A stretch of DNA of 64,000 bases, from the NCBI GenBank assembly GCA_009841075.1, contig VXMP01000068.1:20233-84232 (forward strand). Reading direction: 5' to 3'. The notes under the pieces were generated by a model. The model was not told the origin of the DNA, searched no databases, and saw only the letters and a list, made by a program, of their open reading frames with translations. This document shows positions 41,965-51,296 of the stretch, piece by piece; position 1 is the first letter of the stretch; each line of letters begins with the position of its first letter. This DNA comes from Acidimicrobiia bacterium (GTDB lineage Bacteria; Actinomycetota; Acidimicrobiia; Spongiisociales; Spongiisociaceae). The position numbers and the translations under genes were made by a program.

Positions 41965-42597
41965 CTAGCCCTCCAGTCTCAGTTGGGCTTCAACCTTCCC
42001 GAAACGGATCGGGGTCCCGATGGGGATGGGCTGCGACCGGGCGGCGGTTTCATGGCCGACCAACGTGCCGTAGGTTGAACCCAGGTCACGTACCCGAACC
42101 TGACCGGCCTCCCACCAGATCAAGGCATGGTCGGGACTTAAGGAATCGTGGTCGATTATTACATCGGCGTGGCCGGCTCGGCCTACAACCGCTTGGTTGT
42201 GGGTGATTTCCAGCGCCTTGGTGCCCAGAAACAGGCAGGCCCAGGCCGGTCGCCTGCCCTTGCGTTCCGTCGCCCGGATTTCCACCTTGCCCCGCTCGGC
42301 GGGCGGGTGCTTTTCGAACCAGACCCGAACCGGGCCTTCCATTCGGCGTCCCCGCTCCATAGACTCGTCCTCGACCTGGCGCTCCAGTTCCCGCCCGATG
42401 GCTCGAAGGTCGGACCGAACGGCCCAATCACGGGGATGGAGCCTCACCGCAAAACGATTGGGTGCCACCAAACCGAAGCGGCCCGAGCGGCTGGCCGCAT
42501 CCGACTCCATCATGATCTGTGAGGCCATTTCGGCGGTGGAGACGGAAAAAACCGCAGTTTGATCCCGCCTTCCATTGCCTTCATAATGGTTCGCCAT
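41965..42597 (-). CDS. fhaA: FHA-domain protein FhaA (with DUF3662-like N-terminus)
   Basis: In mycobacteria FhaA binds phosphorylated partners, including MurJ, and limits peptidoglycan synthesis. The N-terminal part (AEMASQIMMESDAASRSG, then GLVAPNRFAVRLHPRDW) is the DUF3662-like domain in a short form, followed by an FHA domain (QAVVGRAGHADVIIDHDS, LSPDHALIWWE, VRDLGSTYGTLVG). The long disordered linker of mycobacterial FhaA is missing, giving about 210 residues. The start is uncertain: the frame is open to 42714, but I choose ATG 42597, which removes a proline-rich unconserved piece. It is the first gene of the operon and divergent from serA. Confidence 0.78.
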   Translation of the reverse strand: MANHYEGNGRRDQTAVFSVSTAEMASQIMMESDAASRSGRFGLVAPNRFAVRLHPRDWAVRSDLRAIGRELERQVEDESMERGRRMEGPVRVWFEKHPPAERGKVEIRATERKGRRPAWACLFLGTKALEITHNQAVVGRAGHADVIIDHDSLSPDHALIWWEAGQVRVRDLGSTYGTLVGHETAARSQPIPIGTPIRFGKVEAQLRLEG

Positions 42598-42797
42598 TCC
42601 CACCTGGTCCAGTCTAGGAGGGTACTGAAAAAATATCCCCGTTGGCCCGCCGACAGGAACGAAATCCCGGTTAGAAGGAAGCCAAGGGGCCGACCCATCC
42701 CCGTTTTTCAACACCCTCCTAGGAGGGCCTCCCGTATAGGGTTGTATATCGGAAAGTGGTCAGGCAAAATCTGGTAGTCACAAAGGAGACGGTAAAA

Positions 42798-43757
42798 GTG
42801 TCATCAGAGAGGCGGCCGGTTGTGGTACTGGCCGAGGTTTTGTCGGACGTATGTGCCGAGTACCTGAGCAGGAAATGCCAGGTGGTTAACGCAAAAGGTG
42901 AACCGCGCACCCGCCTAATGGAGCTTTTGGAGGACGCCGAGGCACTGATCGTTCGTAGCGGTACTTCGGTCGACCGGGAGCTGATGGATGCCGCCCCTCG
43001 GTTGAGGGTAATCGGTAGGGCGGGGGTGGGCGTGGACAATATTGACCTTGACGAGGCCACCCGCCGGGGCATCCTGGTGGCAAACGCTCCGGATGCCAAC
43101 AGCATTTCGGCCGCCGAGCACGCATTCGGGTTGATGCTCGCCCTGGCTCGTAACATCGCCTCCGGTGATGCCTCCATCCGAGCCGGGCGCTGGGACCGAG
43201 CCTCCTTCCGGGGAGTGGAGTTGGCGGGCAAAACCCTGGGGCTGGTGGGCTTGGGCAGGATCGGAACCCTGGTCACGGCCCGGGCGCGGGCCTTTGAGAT
43301 GCGGGTGGTGGCCTATGACCCCTACGTCTCGGCCGAGGCGGCCCGACAGATAGGTTGCACCCTTCTGGATTTGGATGACCTACTGGCCGAATCGGACTTC
43401 CTTTCCCTTCATCTTCCCAGAACCCCTGAAACCGCCAACCTGCTGGGGGCGTCCGCCTTTGCGAAGATGAAACCGGGGGTAAGAATCGTCAACGACTCTC
43501 GCGGCGGGATCATCGACGAGGAGGCCCTGGTCGATGCCATTCGCTCCGGGCAGGTGGCCGGAGCGGCCTTGGACGTGTTCGCTACCGAACCTATGGTGGG
43601 CGGCCCGCTGGTTGAACTACCTCAAGTGGTGTTGACCCCTCATCTCGGGGCTTCAACCATCGAAGCCCAGAACAAGGCCGGCCTTCATGTGGCCGAATCG
43701 GTGGTGGCGGGCCTGTGGGGGGAACCGGTCAAAGCAGCCGTTAATCGGGTGACCTGA
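42798..43757 (+). CDS. D-3-phosphoglycerate dehydrogenase-like, short form
   Basis: An NAD-dependent D-2-hydroxyacid dehydrogenase, most likely the first enzyme of serine synthesis. Signatures: GVGVDNIDLDEATRRGI, NAPDANSISAAEHAFGLMLAL, the NAD motif GLVGLGRIGTLV, the catalytic Arg in NDSRGGIIDEEAL, Glu in DVFATEPM, and His in LTPHLGAST. At 319 residues it lacks the two extra C-terminal domains (ASB and ACT) of actinobacterial SerA, so feedback by serine is not expected. The start is GTG 42798, 8 bases after AAAGGAGA; the longer frame upstream lacks a ribosome site. A close relative acting on another hydroxyacid is possible. Confidence 0.82.
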   Translation: MSSERRPVVVLAEVLSDVCAEYLSRKCQVVNAKGEPRTRLMELLEDAEALIVRSGTSVDRELMDAAPRLRVIGRAGVGVDNIDLDEATRRGILVANAPDANSISAAEHAFGLMLALARNIASGDASIRAGRWDRASFRGVELAGKTLGLVGLGRIGTLVTARARAFEMRVVAYDPYVSAEAARQIGCTLLDLDDLLAESDFLSLHLPRTPETANLLGASAFAKMKPGVRIVNDSRGGIIDEEALVDAIRSGQVAGAALDVFATEPMVGGPLVELPQVVLTPHLGASTIEAQNKAGLHVAESVVAGLWGEPVKAAVNRVT

Positions 43758-43790
43758 CCATCATCGGCCTCCCTTTCTCTCAAAGCCCTT

Positions 43791-43826
43791 TTGCATGAAT
43801 ATGCAATTTCCTGTATTATCATGCAA
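43791..43826 (+). promoter_or_regulatory. argC promoter with overlapping ArgR-box-like palindrome
   Basis: TTGCATGAATATGCAA (43791-43806) is a palindrome with perfect 6-base arms, and TGTATTATCATGCAA (43812-43826) carries a second half. TTGCAT serves as -35 and TATTAT (43814-43819) as -10 with a 17-base spacer, so a repressor on the box would cover the promoter. The implied start of transcription is within a few bases of the argC ATG, so the mRNA would be leaderless or nearly so. A matching layout precedes argR. Confidence 0.65.
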
Positions 43827-43829
43827 CTA

Positions 43830-44849
43830 ATGGGCTACTCGGCTGCGATTTTAGGGGCCTCAGGATATGCCGGAGGCGAGCTGATTCGAATCCTCGACGA
43901 CCACCCCTTCTTTGAGGTGGCTTATCTGGGTGCCCACACTCGAGCGGATAGTCGACTGGGCGAGGTACATCCCCATCTAGGGCAGCCCGATCGGATGCTA
44001 GGTCCCGTTGACCCTGAGCTTCTGTCCGATTGCGAGGTGACTTTCCTGGCCCTTCCTCATGGTGCCTCCTGGGAAACGGCCCATCTTCTGGCGGAACAAG
44101 GGGTAGCGGTTTTTGACCTGGGAAGCGACTACCGAATGGACACCCCGGACCGTTACCGGGCCGCCTACGGTAACGACCATCCTTTACCGGATCATCTCGA
44201 AAGCTGGATATACGGCCTGCCGGAGCTGTTCGGCGACGCCTTGTCGGGTGCCCGTCGGGTGGCGGTACCAGGTTGTTATCCGACCTCCGCCCTGCTGGGT
44301 CTGGCACCTCTGCTGGCGGCCGGTTTGGTGGAAGGTCCGATCGTGGTGGATTCGATGTCGGGGGTGACCGGTGCGGGTCGAGGCTTAAAGGAGGACTTAC
44401 TGTTCGGGGCGATAGACGAGAGCGTTCGGGCTTATGGGATCGCTTCCCATCGACACCGCCCGGAGATCGAAATGGGACTTGAGACGGCATCAGGTAGGCA
44501 GCAAAGGGTGCAGTTCACCCCGCATCTGGTCCCGATGCAACGGGGGATACTTTCCACCTGTTCCGCCACCCTGACCGTGGAGGGCGAGACCGACCGGATC
44601 CTCCGAGAAACCTTCCAGGAGACACCGTTCGTGGACGTGATCGACCTCCCCCCTCAGACGCGCTGGGTGGTGAACTCCAACCGGGCGTTGATCCATGCGG
44701 TGGAGGATCATGCCACTGGGCGGGTGATAGTCACGGTGGCCATCGACAACCTGGGTAAGGGCGCAGCCGGACAGGCTGTCCAGTGCGCCAACCTGTCGTT
44801 GGGTTTACCCGAAACCGCCGGGCTGGCCACCGTGGGATGGTTGCCGTGA
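43830..44849 (+). CDS. argC: N-acetyl-gamma-glutamyl-phosphate reductase
   Basis: Reduces N-acetylglutamyl phosphate with NADPH, the third step of arginine synthesis. Rossmann start AAILGASGYAGGELIRIL, active-site cysteine in VPGCYPTSALLGLAPLL, then SGVTGAGRGLKEDLLF and HRHRPEIEMGL. At 339 residues it is standard. The start ATG 43830 directly precedes the conserved N-terminus; earlier ATGs (43791, 43821) lie inside the promoter boxes. Followed by argB with overlapping stop and start (TGATG), so this is the first gene of argCBD. argJ, which usually lies between argC and argB, is absent. Confidence 0.94.
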   Translation: MGYSAAILGASGYAGGELIRILDDHPFFEVAYLGAHTRADSRLGEVHPHLGQPDRMLGPVDPELLSDCEVTFLALPHGASWETAHLLAEQGVAVFDLGSDYRMDTPDRYRAAYGNDHPLPDHLESWIYGLPELFGDALSGARRVAVPGCYPTSALLGLAPLLAAGLVEGPIVVDSMSGVTGAGRGLKEDLLFGAIDESVRAYGIASHRHRPEIEMGLETASGRQQRVQFTPHLVPMQRGILSTCSATLTVEGETDRILRETFQETPFVDVIDLPPQTRWVVNSNRALIHAVEDHATGRVIVTVAIDNLGKGAAGQAVQCANLSLGLPETAGLATVGWLP

Positions 44850-45778
44850 TGCAGGGGGATAGATATAGATCAATGGTGACCGGTCACATCGCCCCCACCG
44901 CGGACCGTTCCCGCATCGCCACCACCATGGCCAAGGCCAAGGTTCTGACCGAGGCCATGCCCTATATACGGGAGTTCGCCGGTGCCACAGTGGTGGTCAA
45001 GTACGGGGGGTCGGCGATGGTGGACGACGACCTGCGGGCCGGTTTCGCGGCGGATATCACCCTCCTGGGCCTGGTCGGGTTACGGCCGGTGGTTGTCCAC
45101 GGCGGAGGACCTCACATCACCCGGGCTATGCAAAGAGCGGGAATCGAACCGACCTGGCATCACGGGTTACGGGTCACCGACGCCGATACTCTGCGGGTGG
45201 TACAGGCCACGCTGGCCGGCGAGATCAACCCCGACATGGTGGGGCTTCTAACCTCATGCGGTGCCAAGGCGATGGGCTTCACCGGCCTGGACGGGCGCCT
45301 TTTGACCTCCCGGCAGTTGGATCCCGCCCTCGGGTTTGTGGGCGAAATAACCCAGGTCAACCCCTTCCTCATCAACGAAATGCTCCAGCGGGGGGTGGTG
45401 CCGGTGGTGGCACCCTTGTCGACCGGAGAAGACGGCCAGGTCTATAACCTCAACGCCGACACCGCCGCCGGTGCGCTGGCCGCCGCCCTCGGTGCCCGTA
45501 AGCTGATCTATCTGACCGATGTGGAGGGTATCTACCGCGACATGGAGGACGAGACCAGCCTGATCCAGTCCATGACCACCGCCGAGTTGGGCGACCTGCT
45601 CGACTCCGGTGGAATCTCGGCCGGTATGTTGCCCAAGTTGAAATCCTGCTCATATGCCCTGGAAAACGGCGTCCCGCAGGCCCATATACTCGATGGACGG
45701 ATCCAGCACGCCGTGCTTCTCGAAGTGTTTACACCGGAAGGAATCGGAACGATGATCACCCCTGGCAAACAACCATGA
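44849..45778 (+). CDS. argB: Acetylglutamate kinase
   Basis: Phosphorylates N-acetylglutamate, the controlled second step of arginine synthesis. VVVKYGGSAM (phosphate-binding lysine), PVVVHGGGPHITRAM, LTDVEGIY and the SGGISAGMLPKLKSC stretch before the C-terminus are all present. The length is about 309 residues. ATG 44849 overlaps the argC stop (TGATG); ATG 44873, after AGGGGGAT, is an alternative start. An N-terminal helix (SRIATTMAKAKVLTEAMPYI) like that of arginine-sensitive hexameric enzymes is visible, so feedback inhibition is plausible. It overlaps argD by 4 bases. Confidence 0.94.
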   Translation: MQGDRYRSMVTGHIAPTADRSRIATTMAKAKVLTEAMPYIREFAGATVVVKYGGSAMVDDDLRAGFAADITLLGLVGLRPVVVHGGGPHITRAMQRAGIEPTWHHGLRVTDADTLRVVQATLAGEINPDMVGLLTSCGAKAMGFTGLDGRLLTSRQLDPALGFVGEITQVNPFLINEMLQRGVVPVVAPLSTGEDGQVYNLNADTAAGALAAALGARKLIYLTDVEGIYRDMEDETSLIQSMTTAELGDLLDSGGISAGMLPKLKSCSYALENGVPQAHILDGRIQHAVLLEVFTPEGIGTMITPGKQP

Positions 45779-46965
45779 CCGACCAACCGACAATTGCCGA
45801 ACGGGAGGCCTCCTCCATTCTGCAGACCTACGGTCGGTATCCGTTGACCCTGGTGCGCGGCGAGGGCTGCCGGGTCTATGACGAAACCGGACAGGAGTAT
45901 CTGGACTGTCTGGCCGGAATAGCAGTCGCTTCGTTGGGCCACGCCAACGCGGCGGTGGCTGCCCGGGTGGCTCGACAGATGACCAAGCTGGTCCATGTTT
46001 CGAACCTCTACTACACCCAACCCCAGGTTGAATTGGCCGAACGACTGAAAGATCTGTCGGGGCTGGACCGGGTGTTCTTTGCCAACTGTGGTGCCACCGC
46101 CAACGAAACCGCCATCAAGCTGGCCCGGCGCTGGGGACAGAAGACCCGCGGTGCCGAATGCTACGAGATCGTTTCGTTGCTCGACTCGTTCCATGGACGG
46201 ACCCTGGCCGCCCTGGCCGCTACCGGCCAGCCCAAGAAACAGGCCATTTTCGAGCCGCTTCCTACCGGTTTTGTACAGGTAGCGGCCCACGACATCGACG
46301 CCCTGGCCGAGGTGATCGGTCCCCAAACCGCCGGGGTGATGATCGAAACCATCCAGGGTGAGGGAGGGGTTATCCCTATCGAGAAAGGTTATATGCAGGA
46401 GCTGCGTGAGCTGTGCGACCGACACGATGTCCTGCTGATAATCGACGACATCCAGGCCGGAATAGGGCGGACCGGCACCTGGTTCTCCTGGCAGCAGTTG
46501 GAAGTAGATCCCGACATCGCCACCCTCGCCAAGGCTCTGGCCAACGGACTGCCGATCGGTGCCTGCCTGTCCACCGAGCGGGCGGCGGCATTCGACTACG
46601 GAGAGCACGGCACCACTTTCGGAGGGGGTCCGGTGGTCACCTCCGCCGCCTTGGCCGTGCTAGAAGAGATCGAAGCCAGGGATCTGCTTGAGAACTGTCG
46701 GAATAGGGGTCGGCAGCTCGCCTCGCTCCTCACGGCCCTACCCGGGGTTTCGGAGGTTCGAGGCCGCGGTTTGATGCTCGGCGCGGTGCTCGATTCCCCC
46801 CGGGCGGCCGAGGTCAACCGGGCCGCCTTATCCAACGGATTGCTGGTCAACAACGTGGCGGCCGATACGGTGCGGTTTACCCCGCCTTTGATAATCACCG
46901 AGGAGGAGGTCAACGAGGCGGTATCCAAGTTCTCCGCCTCGCTTCAGGCCGGATCCGAATGGTAA
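45775..46965 (+). CDS. argD: Acetylornithine aminotransferase
   Basis: A PLP-dependent class III transaminase that converts N-acetylglutamate semialdehyde to acetylornithine. GCRVYDETGQEYLDCLAGIAV at the start, FFANCGATANETAIKLAR (cofactor phosphate), SFHGRTLAALAATGQ, IIDDIQAGIGRTGTWF and the lysine region TLAKALANGLPIGA are present. A usual D-E-V-Q reads DDIQ here. At 396 residues it is normal. ATG overlaps the argB stop (ATGA). It is the last gene of the argCBD block; ogt follows after 34 bases. Confidence 0.93.
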   Translation: MTDQPTIAEREASSILQTYGRYPLTLVRGEGCRVYDETGQEYLDCLAGIAVASLGHANAAVAARVARQMTKLVHVSNLYYTQPQVELAERLKDLSGLDRVFFANCGATANETAIKLARRWGQKTRGAECYEIVSLLDSFHGRTLAALAATGQPKKQAIFEPLPTGFVQVAAHDIDALAEVIGPQTAGVMIETIQGEGGVIPIEKGYMQELRELCDRHDVLLIIDDIQAGIGRTGTWFSWQQLEVDPDIATLAKALANGLPIGACLSTERAAAFDYGEHGTTFGGGPVVTSAALAVLEEIEARDLLENCRNRGRQLASLLTALPGVSEVRGRGLMLGAVLDSPRAAEVNRAALSNGLLVNNVAADTVRFTPPLIITEEEVNEAVSKFSASLQAGSEW

Positions 46966-46999
46966 GCTGGGCCCCCTAATCAGAAAGGACCCAACCAGG

Positions 47000-47575
47000 A
47001 TGAAAACCCCCACCCTTAACCAGCCATCTGCAGTCGAATTAAACGGGCATTCCCACCCCAAGGTATCGGATACCGAGATTGTCTGTGGGTCGATTCCCTC
47101 CCCCATCGGGACCCTTGGCGCGGTGGTGACCAAAAGGGGACTGCTCGCTCTGGCCTTTCCGAACGACCCGGCCTTGACCCTGGATCGGGTTTCCCGGCTG
47201 ATCGGTGCCGATATCACCGAGAAGCCCGCGGAAGTGGCCGAAATACAAACTTGGTTGGACTCCTTTTTTGAGGGCGGGTCTTCAACACCTCTCCGGCTGG
47301 ACCGTTCCCTGATCACCCCCTTTCAGGACCGGGTGCTGGGGGCAGCCTCCGCCATCCCGATGGGAGAGACGCGAACCTACGGTGAGGTGGCGACCCTGGT
47401 CGGGAATCCTCGGGCGGCTCGAGCGGTGGGCCGCGCCCTGGGTACCAATCCGATCCCGATCGTCCTTCCCTGCCATCGGGTGACAGCCGCCGATGGCAGC
47501 CTGCACGGGTATGCCGGGGGCCTGGGCATCAAAACCTGGTTGCTTGACCATGAAAGGTCCTTGTCCAACCGTTAA
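47000..47575 (+). CDS. ogt: Methylated-DNA-protein-cysteine methyltransferase
   Basis: A suicide repair enzyme that moves the methyl group from O6-methylguanine to its own cysteine. The acceptor is in NPIPIVLPCHRVTAADGSLHGYAGGL, and the DNA-binding helix region TRTYGEVATLVGNPRAARAVGRAL is intact. An N-terminal Ada/Ogt ribonuclease-like domain (SPIGTLGAVVTKRGLLALAF) precedes it. At 191 residues it is a little longer than average because of a 25-residue polar lead (possible later start at about 47080). It may share transcription with argD. Confidence 0.9.
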   Translation: MKTPTLNQPSAVELNGHSHPKVSDTEIVCGSIPSPIGTLGAVVTKRGLLALAFPNDPALTLDRVSRLIGADITEKPAEVAEIQTWLDSFFEGGSSTPLRLDRSLITPFQDRVLGAASAIPMGETRTYGEVATLVGNPRAARAVGRALGTNPIPIVLPCHRVTAADGSLHGYAGGLGIKTWLLDHERSLSNR

Positions 47576-47614
47576 TCGGAGGGGTCGGCCTTCGCTAGGT
47601 TTCCACCTGGTTCT

Positions 47615-48280
47615 ATGCGGCCGACCGTAATCCTGAAGGTAGCCCTGACCCTGGATGGTCAGATGGCAGCGGCTGACGGTTCCTCGCAATGGATCAGCTC
47701 GCCCGAGGCCAGGCAGGACGCCCATCGGCTTCGGGCCCGGGTGGACGCGGTGATGGTGGGTGCCGGCACCCTTAGAGCCGACAACCCCCGCCTGACGGTT
47801 CGGCTCGGCCCCCAGGAAACCCACCCGGTGGGCTCGCCCCGTCCGGTGATCGTGGCCGGAACCAGACCCCTCCCCACCGAATCCATCCTCTTCGGAAGAA
47901 ACCCGATCGTTCTCGCCCCGGCCGACCCTGATATATCCGGTCAGATCGTCATATCGCCCAACCGAACGGGCGACAAGGTAGACCTGGTTGCCGGTCTTAA
48001 GCACCTCGCCGAGCTGGGTATCCGCAACATGCTCGTGGAGGGAGGAAGCGCCCTGTTCGGTTCCCTTCTCGAAGCCGGACTGGTTGACCGCGGGGTCATC
48101 TATTACGGCCCGTTACTGGCAGGAGGGGTAGGGAAGCCGTTCTCCGATAAGGCTTGGACCACTTTGGCGGATGCCCATCCGGTGGCGATCGAATCGGTTG
48201 AGCGTCTGGGAGAGTCAATCAAGCTGGCCTTCTCCGTCCCCTCGCCTCAAGGAAGCGAACCGGGTCGGGATACCAGGTAA
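47615..48280 (+). CDS. RibD C-terminal-type reductase (pyrimidine reductase / DHFR fold)
   Basis: A 221-residue stand-alone reductase domain. RPTVILKVALTLDGQMAAADG, SSQWISSPEARQDAHRLRA, VDAVMVGAGTLRADNPRLTVR and LVEGGSALFGSLLEAGLVD follow the RibD C-terminal pattern with NADPH site and substrate pocket. In riboflavin synthesis such enzymes reduce the ribosylamino-pyrimidine; no deaminase domain and no other rib gene is nearby, so a different reductase role is possible. The start is ATG 47615, 40 bases after ogt. It ends 13 bases before the GH13 gene. Confidence 0.8.
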   Translation: MRPTVILKVALTLDGQMAAADGSSQWISSPEARQDAHRLRARVDAVMVGAGTLRADNPRLTVRLGPQETHPVGSPRPVIVAGTRPLPTESILFGRNPIVLAPADPDISGQIVISPNRTGDKVDLVAGLKHLAELGIRNMLVEGGSALFGSLLEAGLVDRGVIYYGPLLAGGVGKPFSDKAWTTLADAHPVAIESVERLGESIKLAFSVPSPQGSEPGRDTR

Positions 48281-48292
48281 TCTAGCCATCTG

Positions 48293-49870
48293 ATGGAATA
48301 CCTTTGGTGGCAGGAAGCGGTCCTGTATCAGATCTACCCCCGCAGCTATATGGATTCGAACGGGGACGGGATCGGAGACCTGGCCGGGATTATCTCCAAG
48401 CTGGATTATCTCGCCTATACGCTGGAAGTTGATGCCATCTGGCTGTCGCCCTTCTACCCCTCTCCGATGGCCGACTTCGGATATGATGTCGCCGACTACA
48501 CCGACGTGGACCCCATGTTCGGAACCCTCTCCGACTTTGATGCTCTGGTCAAAGGAGCACACGAGCGGGACATAAAGGTCATCATCGACTGGGTCCCTAA
48601 CCATTCATCCTCCCAACATCCCTGGTTCATCGAGTCTCGCTCCTCCCGTGACAATCCCAAACGGGATTGGTACGTCTGGAAGGATCCGGCACCGGACGGG
48701 TCCCCTCCCAACAACTGGATTTCGGTGTTTAGAGGGCCTGCCTGGACTTTCGACGAAATCACCGGCCAGTACTACCTGCATTCCTACCTGTCCGAACAAC
48801 CCGACCTCAACTGGCGCAACCCGGAAACCCGCCAAACCATGCTGGAAACCTTACGGTTCTGGATGAGGAGGGGGGTGGACGGATTCCGCCTGGACGCCTG
48901 CCACAAGGCGATGAAAGATCCGCTCTACCGCTCCAACCCGGTTTTGAACACCCCCCGCCCCGGCTACAAGAACCTGGGGGAATATGACTCGCTGATTCAT
49001 ATCCATGATCAAGGCCACCCCGACATCCATGATCTGTTCCGCGAGGTACGTTCGGTTCTGGATGAGTTCTCTTCTACCCGACCCCGATTTTCGGTGGGGG
49101 AGATCCACCTGGAAGGAGAGGAATGGGCGTCTTATTACGGGAATGGGGACGAGCTGCATATGCCCTATAACTTCGGGTTGTTGATGGGTGACTGGAGTGC
49201 GGCCTGGGTGCGGTCGGTGGTTGATACCCAGGAGCGGCTGTTACCGCCCGGGGCCTGGCCTAACTTCGTGTTGGGGAATCATGACGAGGTACGTTTCACC
49301 ACCCGACTGGGGGAAAAACGGGCTCGGCTGGCCACCTTGATGCTGTTGACCCTGCGTGGCACCCCTACCCTTTACTACGGGGATGAGCTGGGCATGCTTC
49401 AGGCCGACATTCCACCCGAAGAGCAGCAGGATCCCTGGGGAAGAAGACAACCCGGTCTCGGTCGGGACGGCTGCCGCACCCCTATGCAGTGGAACGCCGA
49501 GGAACACGGCGGATTCACCAGCGGGCGTCCCTGGCTGAAAACCTTGGATGCTGACGGATCCCGCAACGTGGCCGCCCAGCTGTCCGATCCCGACTCCTTC
49601 CTCAACCTGACCCGCCATCTGATCAGGCTTCGCAAGGGTTCGGTCGCCCTACGGAGAGGTTCCTATCAACCGATCGAAGGGCTTCCCGAGGCCGTCTTCG
49701 CCTACCAACGCCTTCACCCTGACGAAACCCGGCGGGTCTACCTCAACTTCGGTGCCGAGCCGGTGCGGATCGCAACAGAAGGGGAGGTTGTGGCGGCAAT
49801 CGACCGTGATATCAGGGTGGAGGACGGCGAGTTGGTGTTGGGCGGCCTGGGTGGTGCCGTCCTGAGTTAG
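48293..49870 (+). CDS. Alpha-glucosidase (GH13, oligo-1,6-glucosidase-like)
   Basis: Cytoplasmic hydrolase of small alpha-glucosides such as maltose, isomaltose, sucrose or trehalose-like sugars. Signs: WWQEAVLYQIYPRSYMDSNGDG (with the calcium-type DSNGDG), FYPSPMADFGYDVADYTDVDP, DWVPNHSSSQHPWF, the nucleophile Asp in GVDGFRLDACHK, the acid Glu in FSVGEIHLEGEE and the third Asp in VLGNHDEVR. All three catalytic residues are intact. At 525 residues it is full length with no signal peptide. The next gene starts on the very next base, so the two hydrolases are one operon. Confidence 0.92.
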   Translation: MEYLWWQEAVLYQIYPRSYMDSNGDGIGDLAGIISKLDYLAYTLEVDAIWLSPFYPSPMADFGYDVADYTDVDPMFGTLSDFDALVKGAHERDIKVIIDWVPNHSSSQHPWFIESRSSRDNPKRDWYVWKDPAPDGSPPNNWISVFRGPAWTFDEITGQYYLHSYLSEQPDLNWRNPETRQTMLETLRFWMRRGVDGFRLDACHKAMKDPLYRSNPVLNTPRPGYKNLGEYDSLIHIHDQGHPDIHDLFREVRSVLDEFSSTRPRFSVGEIHLEGEEWASYYGNGDELHMPYNFGLLMGDWSAAWVRSVVDTQERLLPPGAWPNFVLGNHDEVRFTTRLGEKRARLATLMLLTLRGTPTLYYGDELGMLQADIPPEEQQDPWGRRQPGLGRDGCRTPMQWNAEEHGGFTSGRPWLKTLDADGSRNVAAQLSDPDSFLNLTRHLIRLRKGSVALRRGSYQPIEGLPEAVFAYQRLHPDETRRVYLNFGAEPVRIATEGEVVAAIDRDIRVEDGELVLGGLGGAVLS

Positions 49871-51196
49871 GTGGAGTTCCCGCCCGGGTTTCTTTGGGGT
49901 GTGGCCACCTCTTCCTACCAGATCGAGGGAGCAGTGGACGTAGACGGCCGTTCTGAGAGCATTTGGGATCGGTTCAGCCGGATTCCGGGTCGGGTGGTAA
50001 ACAGAGACACGGGTGCCATAGCCTGCGATCACTACCGGAGATGGCAAGAAGACATCCGGCTGATGGAATGGTTGGGCGTCTCGGCCTACCGGTTTTCGAT
50101 TGCCTGGCCCAGGGTGGTCCCGGAACCCGATGGAGCGGTCAACCAGGTCGGCCTGGACTTCTATGACCGGCTGGTCGATGGCCTTCTGGAAGCCGGAATT
50201 GAACCGTTCGTTACCTTGTATCACTGGGATCTCCCCCAATACCGGCAGGATTCGGGCGGCTGGACGGCCCGAGACACCGCCCATGCCTTCGCCGAATACG
50301 CCGCGGCGGTGGAGGGCCGCCTGGGAGATCGGGTCAGGTACTGGCTGACGCTAAACGAGCCCTGGGTGGTGGCCCATCTGGGATACCGAACCGGCCAACA
50401 CGCCCCCGGCCTGGTCGGTAGCGGTAAGGAACTGGACGTTTGCCATCATCAGCTGCTGGGACACGGGTGGGCGGCGCAGGCTCTTCGCGCCGGTAATCCC
50501 GACCATCAGGTGGGGATAGCCCTGAACCTGGAGCCGCGCTTGGCCCGTTCCGACCATCCGCTTGATCTAGAGGCGGCGGCGGGGGAGAAGGGCCTGATGA
50601 ACCGCTGGTTTCTGGATCCTCTATTCGGTCGGGACTATCCGAACTACCTGGTTGAGTTGATGGGATGGTCGGGCCGGGTGGTGGCCGATGGAGATTTGGA
50701 GGTGGTCGCCGCCCCGCTGGATATGGTGGGGCTCAACTATTACCGGACCGAAGTTGTGGGTCATCCGGGTCTGTCGGATTGCGAAAGACCGGCCCCGCTC
50801 CGAGAGAATCCGCCGGAGATAACCGAAATGGGCTGGCCGGTGACCCCGTCCGGATTGGGTCGGATGCTGGGCCTGCTCCAGGAATATGGAACCAAGGCGG
50901 TGTATGTGACCGAGAACGGATCCGCCTACCCCGACCCGACCCCGAAAAACGGGCTGATAGACGACGAGCGGCGTCGCCATTACCTGGAGGTCCACCTTGA
51001 TGAAGCCGCCCGGGCGATCAAGGGTGGAGCACCGCTTAAGGGTTATTTCGCCTGGACGCTGCTGGATAATTTCGAGTGGGCACTGGGTTACTCCAGACGG
51101 TTTGGCCTGATCCACGTCGACTTTCCCACCGGCAAAAGGACTCCCAAGGCTTCAGCCCACTGGTACCGGAAAACTATTTCCTCCCACCGCCATTAG
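49871..51196 (+). CDS. Beta-glucosidase (GH1)
   Basis: Cytoplasmic hydrolysis of beta-glucosides. FPPGFLWGVATSSYQIEGAV, SIWDRFSRIPGRV, FSIAWPRVVPEPDG, the acid/base Glu in WLTLNEPWVVAHLGY and the nucleophile in VYVTENGSAY are all present; the aglycone-side WTLLDNFEWALGYSRRFGL is typical. At 441 residues it is normal. The start is GTG directly after the GH13 stop. A pair of alpha- and beta-glucosidase next to a sugar ABC importer suggests use of mixed plant- or algae-derived oligosaccharides (inference). Confidence 0.93.
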   Translation: MEFPPGFLWGVATSSYQIEGAVDVDGRSESIWDRFSRIPGRVVNRDTGAIACDHYRRWQEDIRLMEWLGVSAYRFSIAWPRVVPEPDGAVNQVGLDFYDRLVDGLLEAGIEPFVTLYHWDLPQYRQDSGGWTARDTAHAFAEYAAAVEGRLGDRVRYWLTLNEPWVVAHLGYRTGQHAPGLVGSGKELDVCHHQLLGHGWAAQALRAGNPDHQVGIALNLEPRLARSDHPLDLEAAAGEKGLMNRWFLDPLFGRDYPNYLVELMGWSGRVVADGDLEVVAAPLDMVGLNYYRTEVVGHPGLSDCERPAPLRENPPEITEMGWPVTPSGLGRMLGLLQEYGTKAVYVTENGSAYPDPTPKNGLIDDERRRHYLEVHLDEAARAIKGGAPLKGYFAWTLLDNFEWALGYSRRFGLIHVDFPTGKRTPKASAHWYRKTISSHRH

Positions 51197-51296
51197 GAGA
51201 GTGCCGGATGGCATTTGGGTTAAGGATAAGGTTGTCTTTCGACCAGGGCCGGGATAGGTAATCTAAACCGGGTGCCACCAAGGATGGGTAAGGGGC

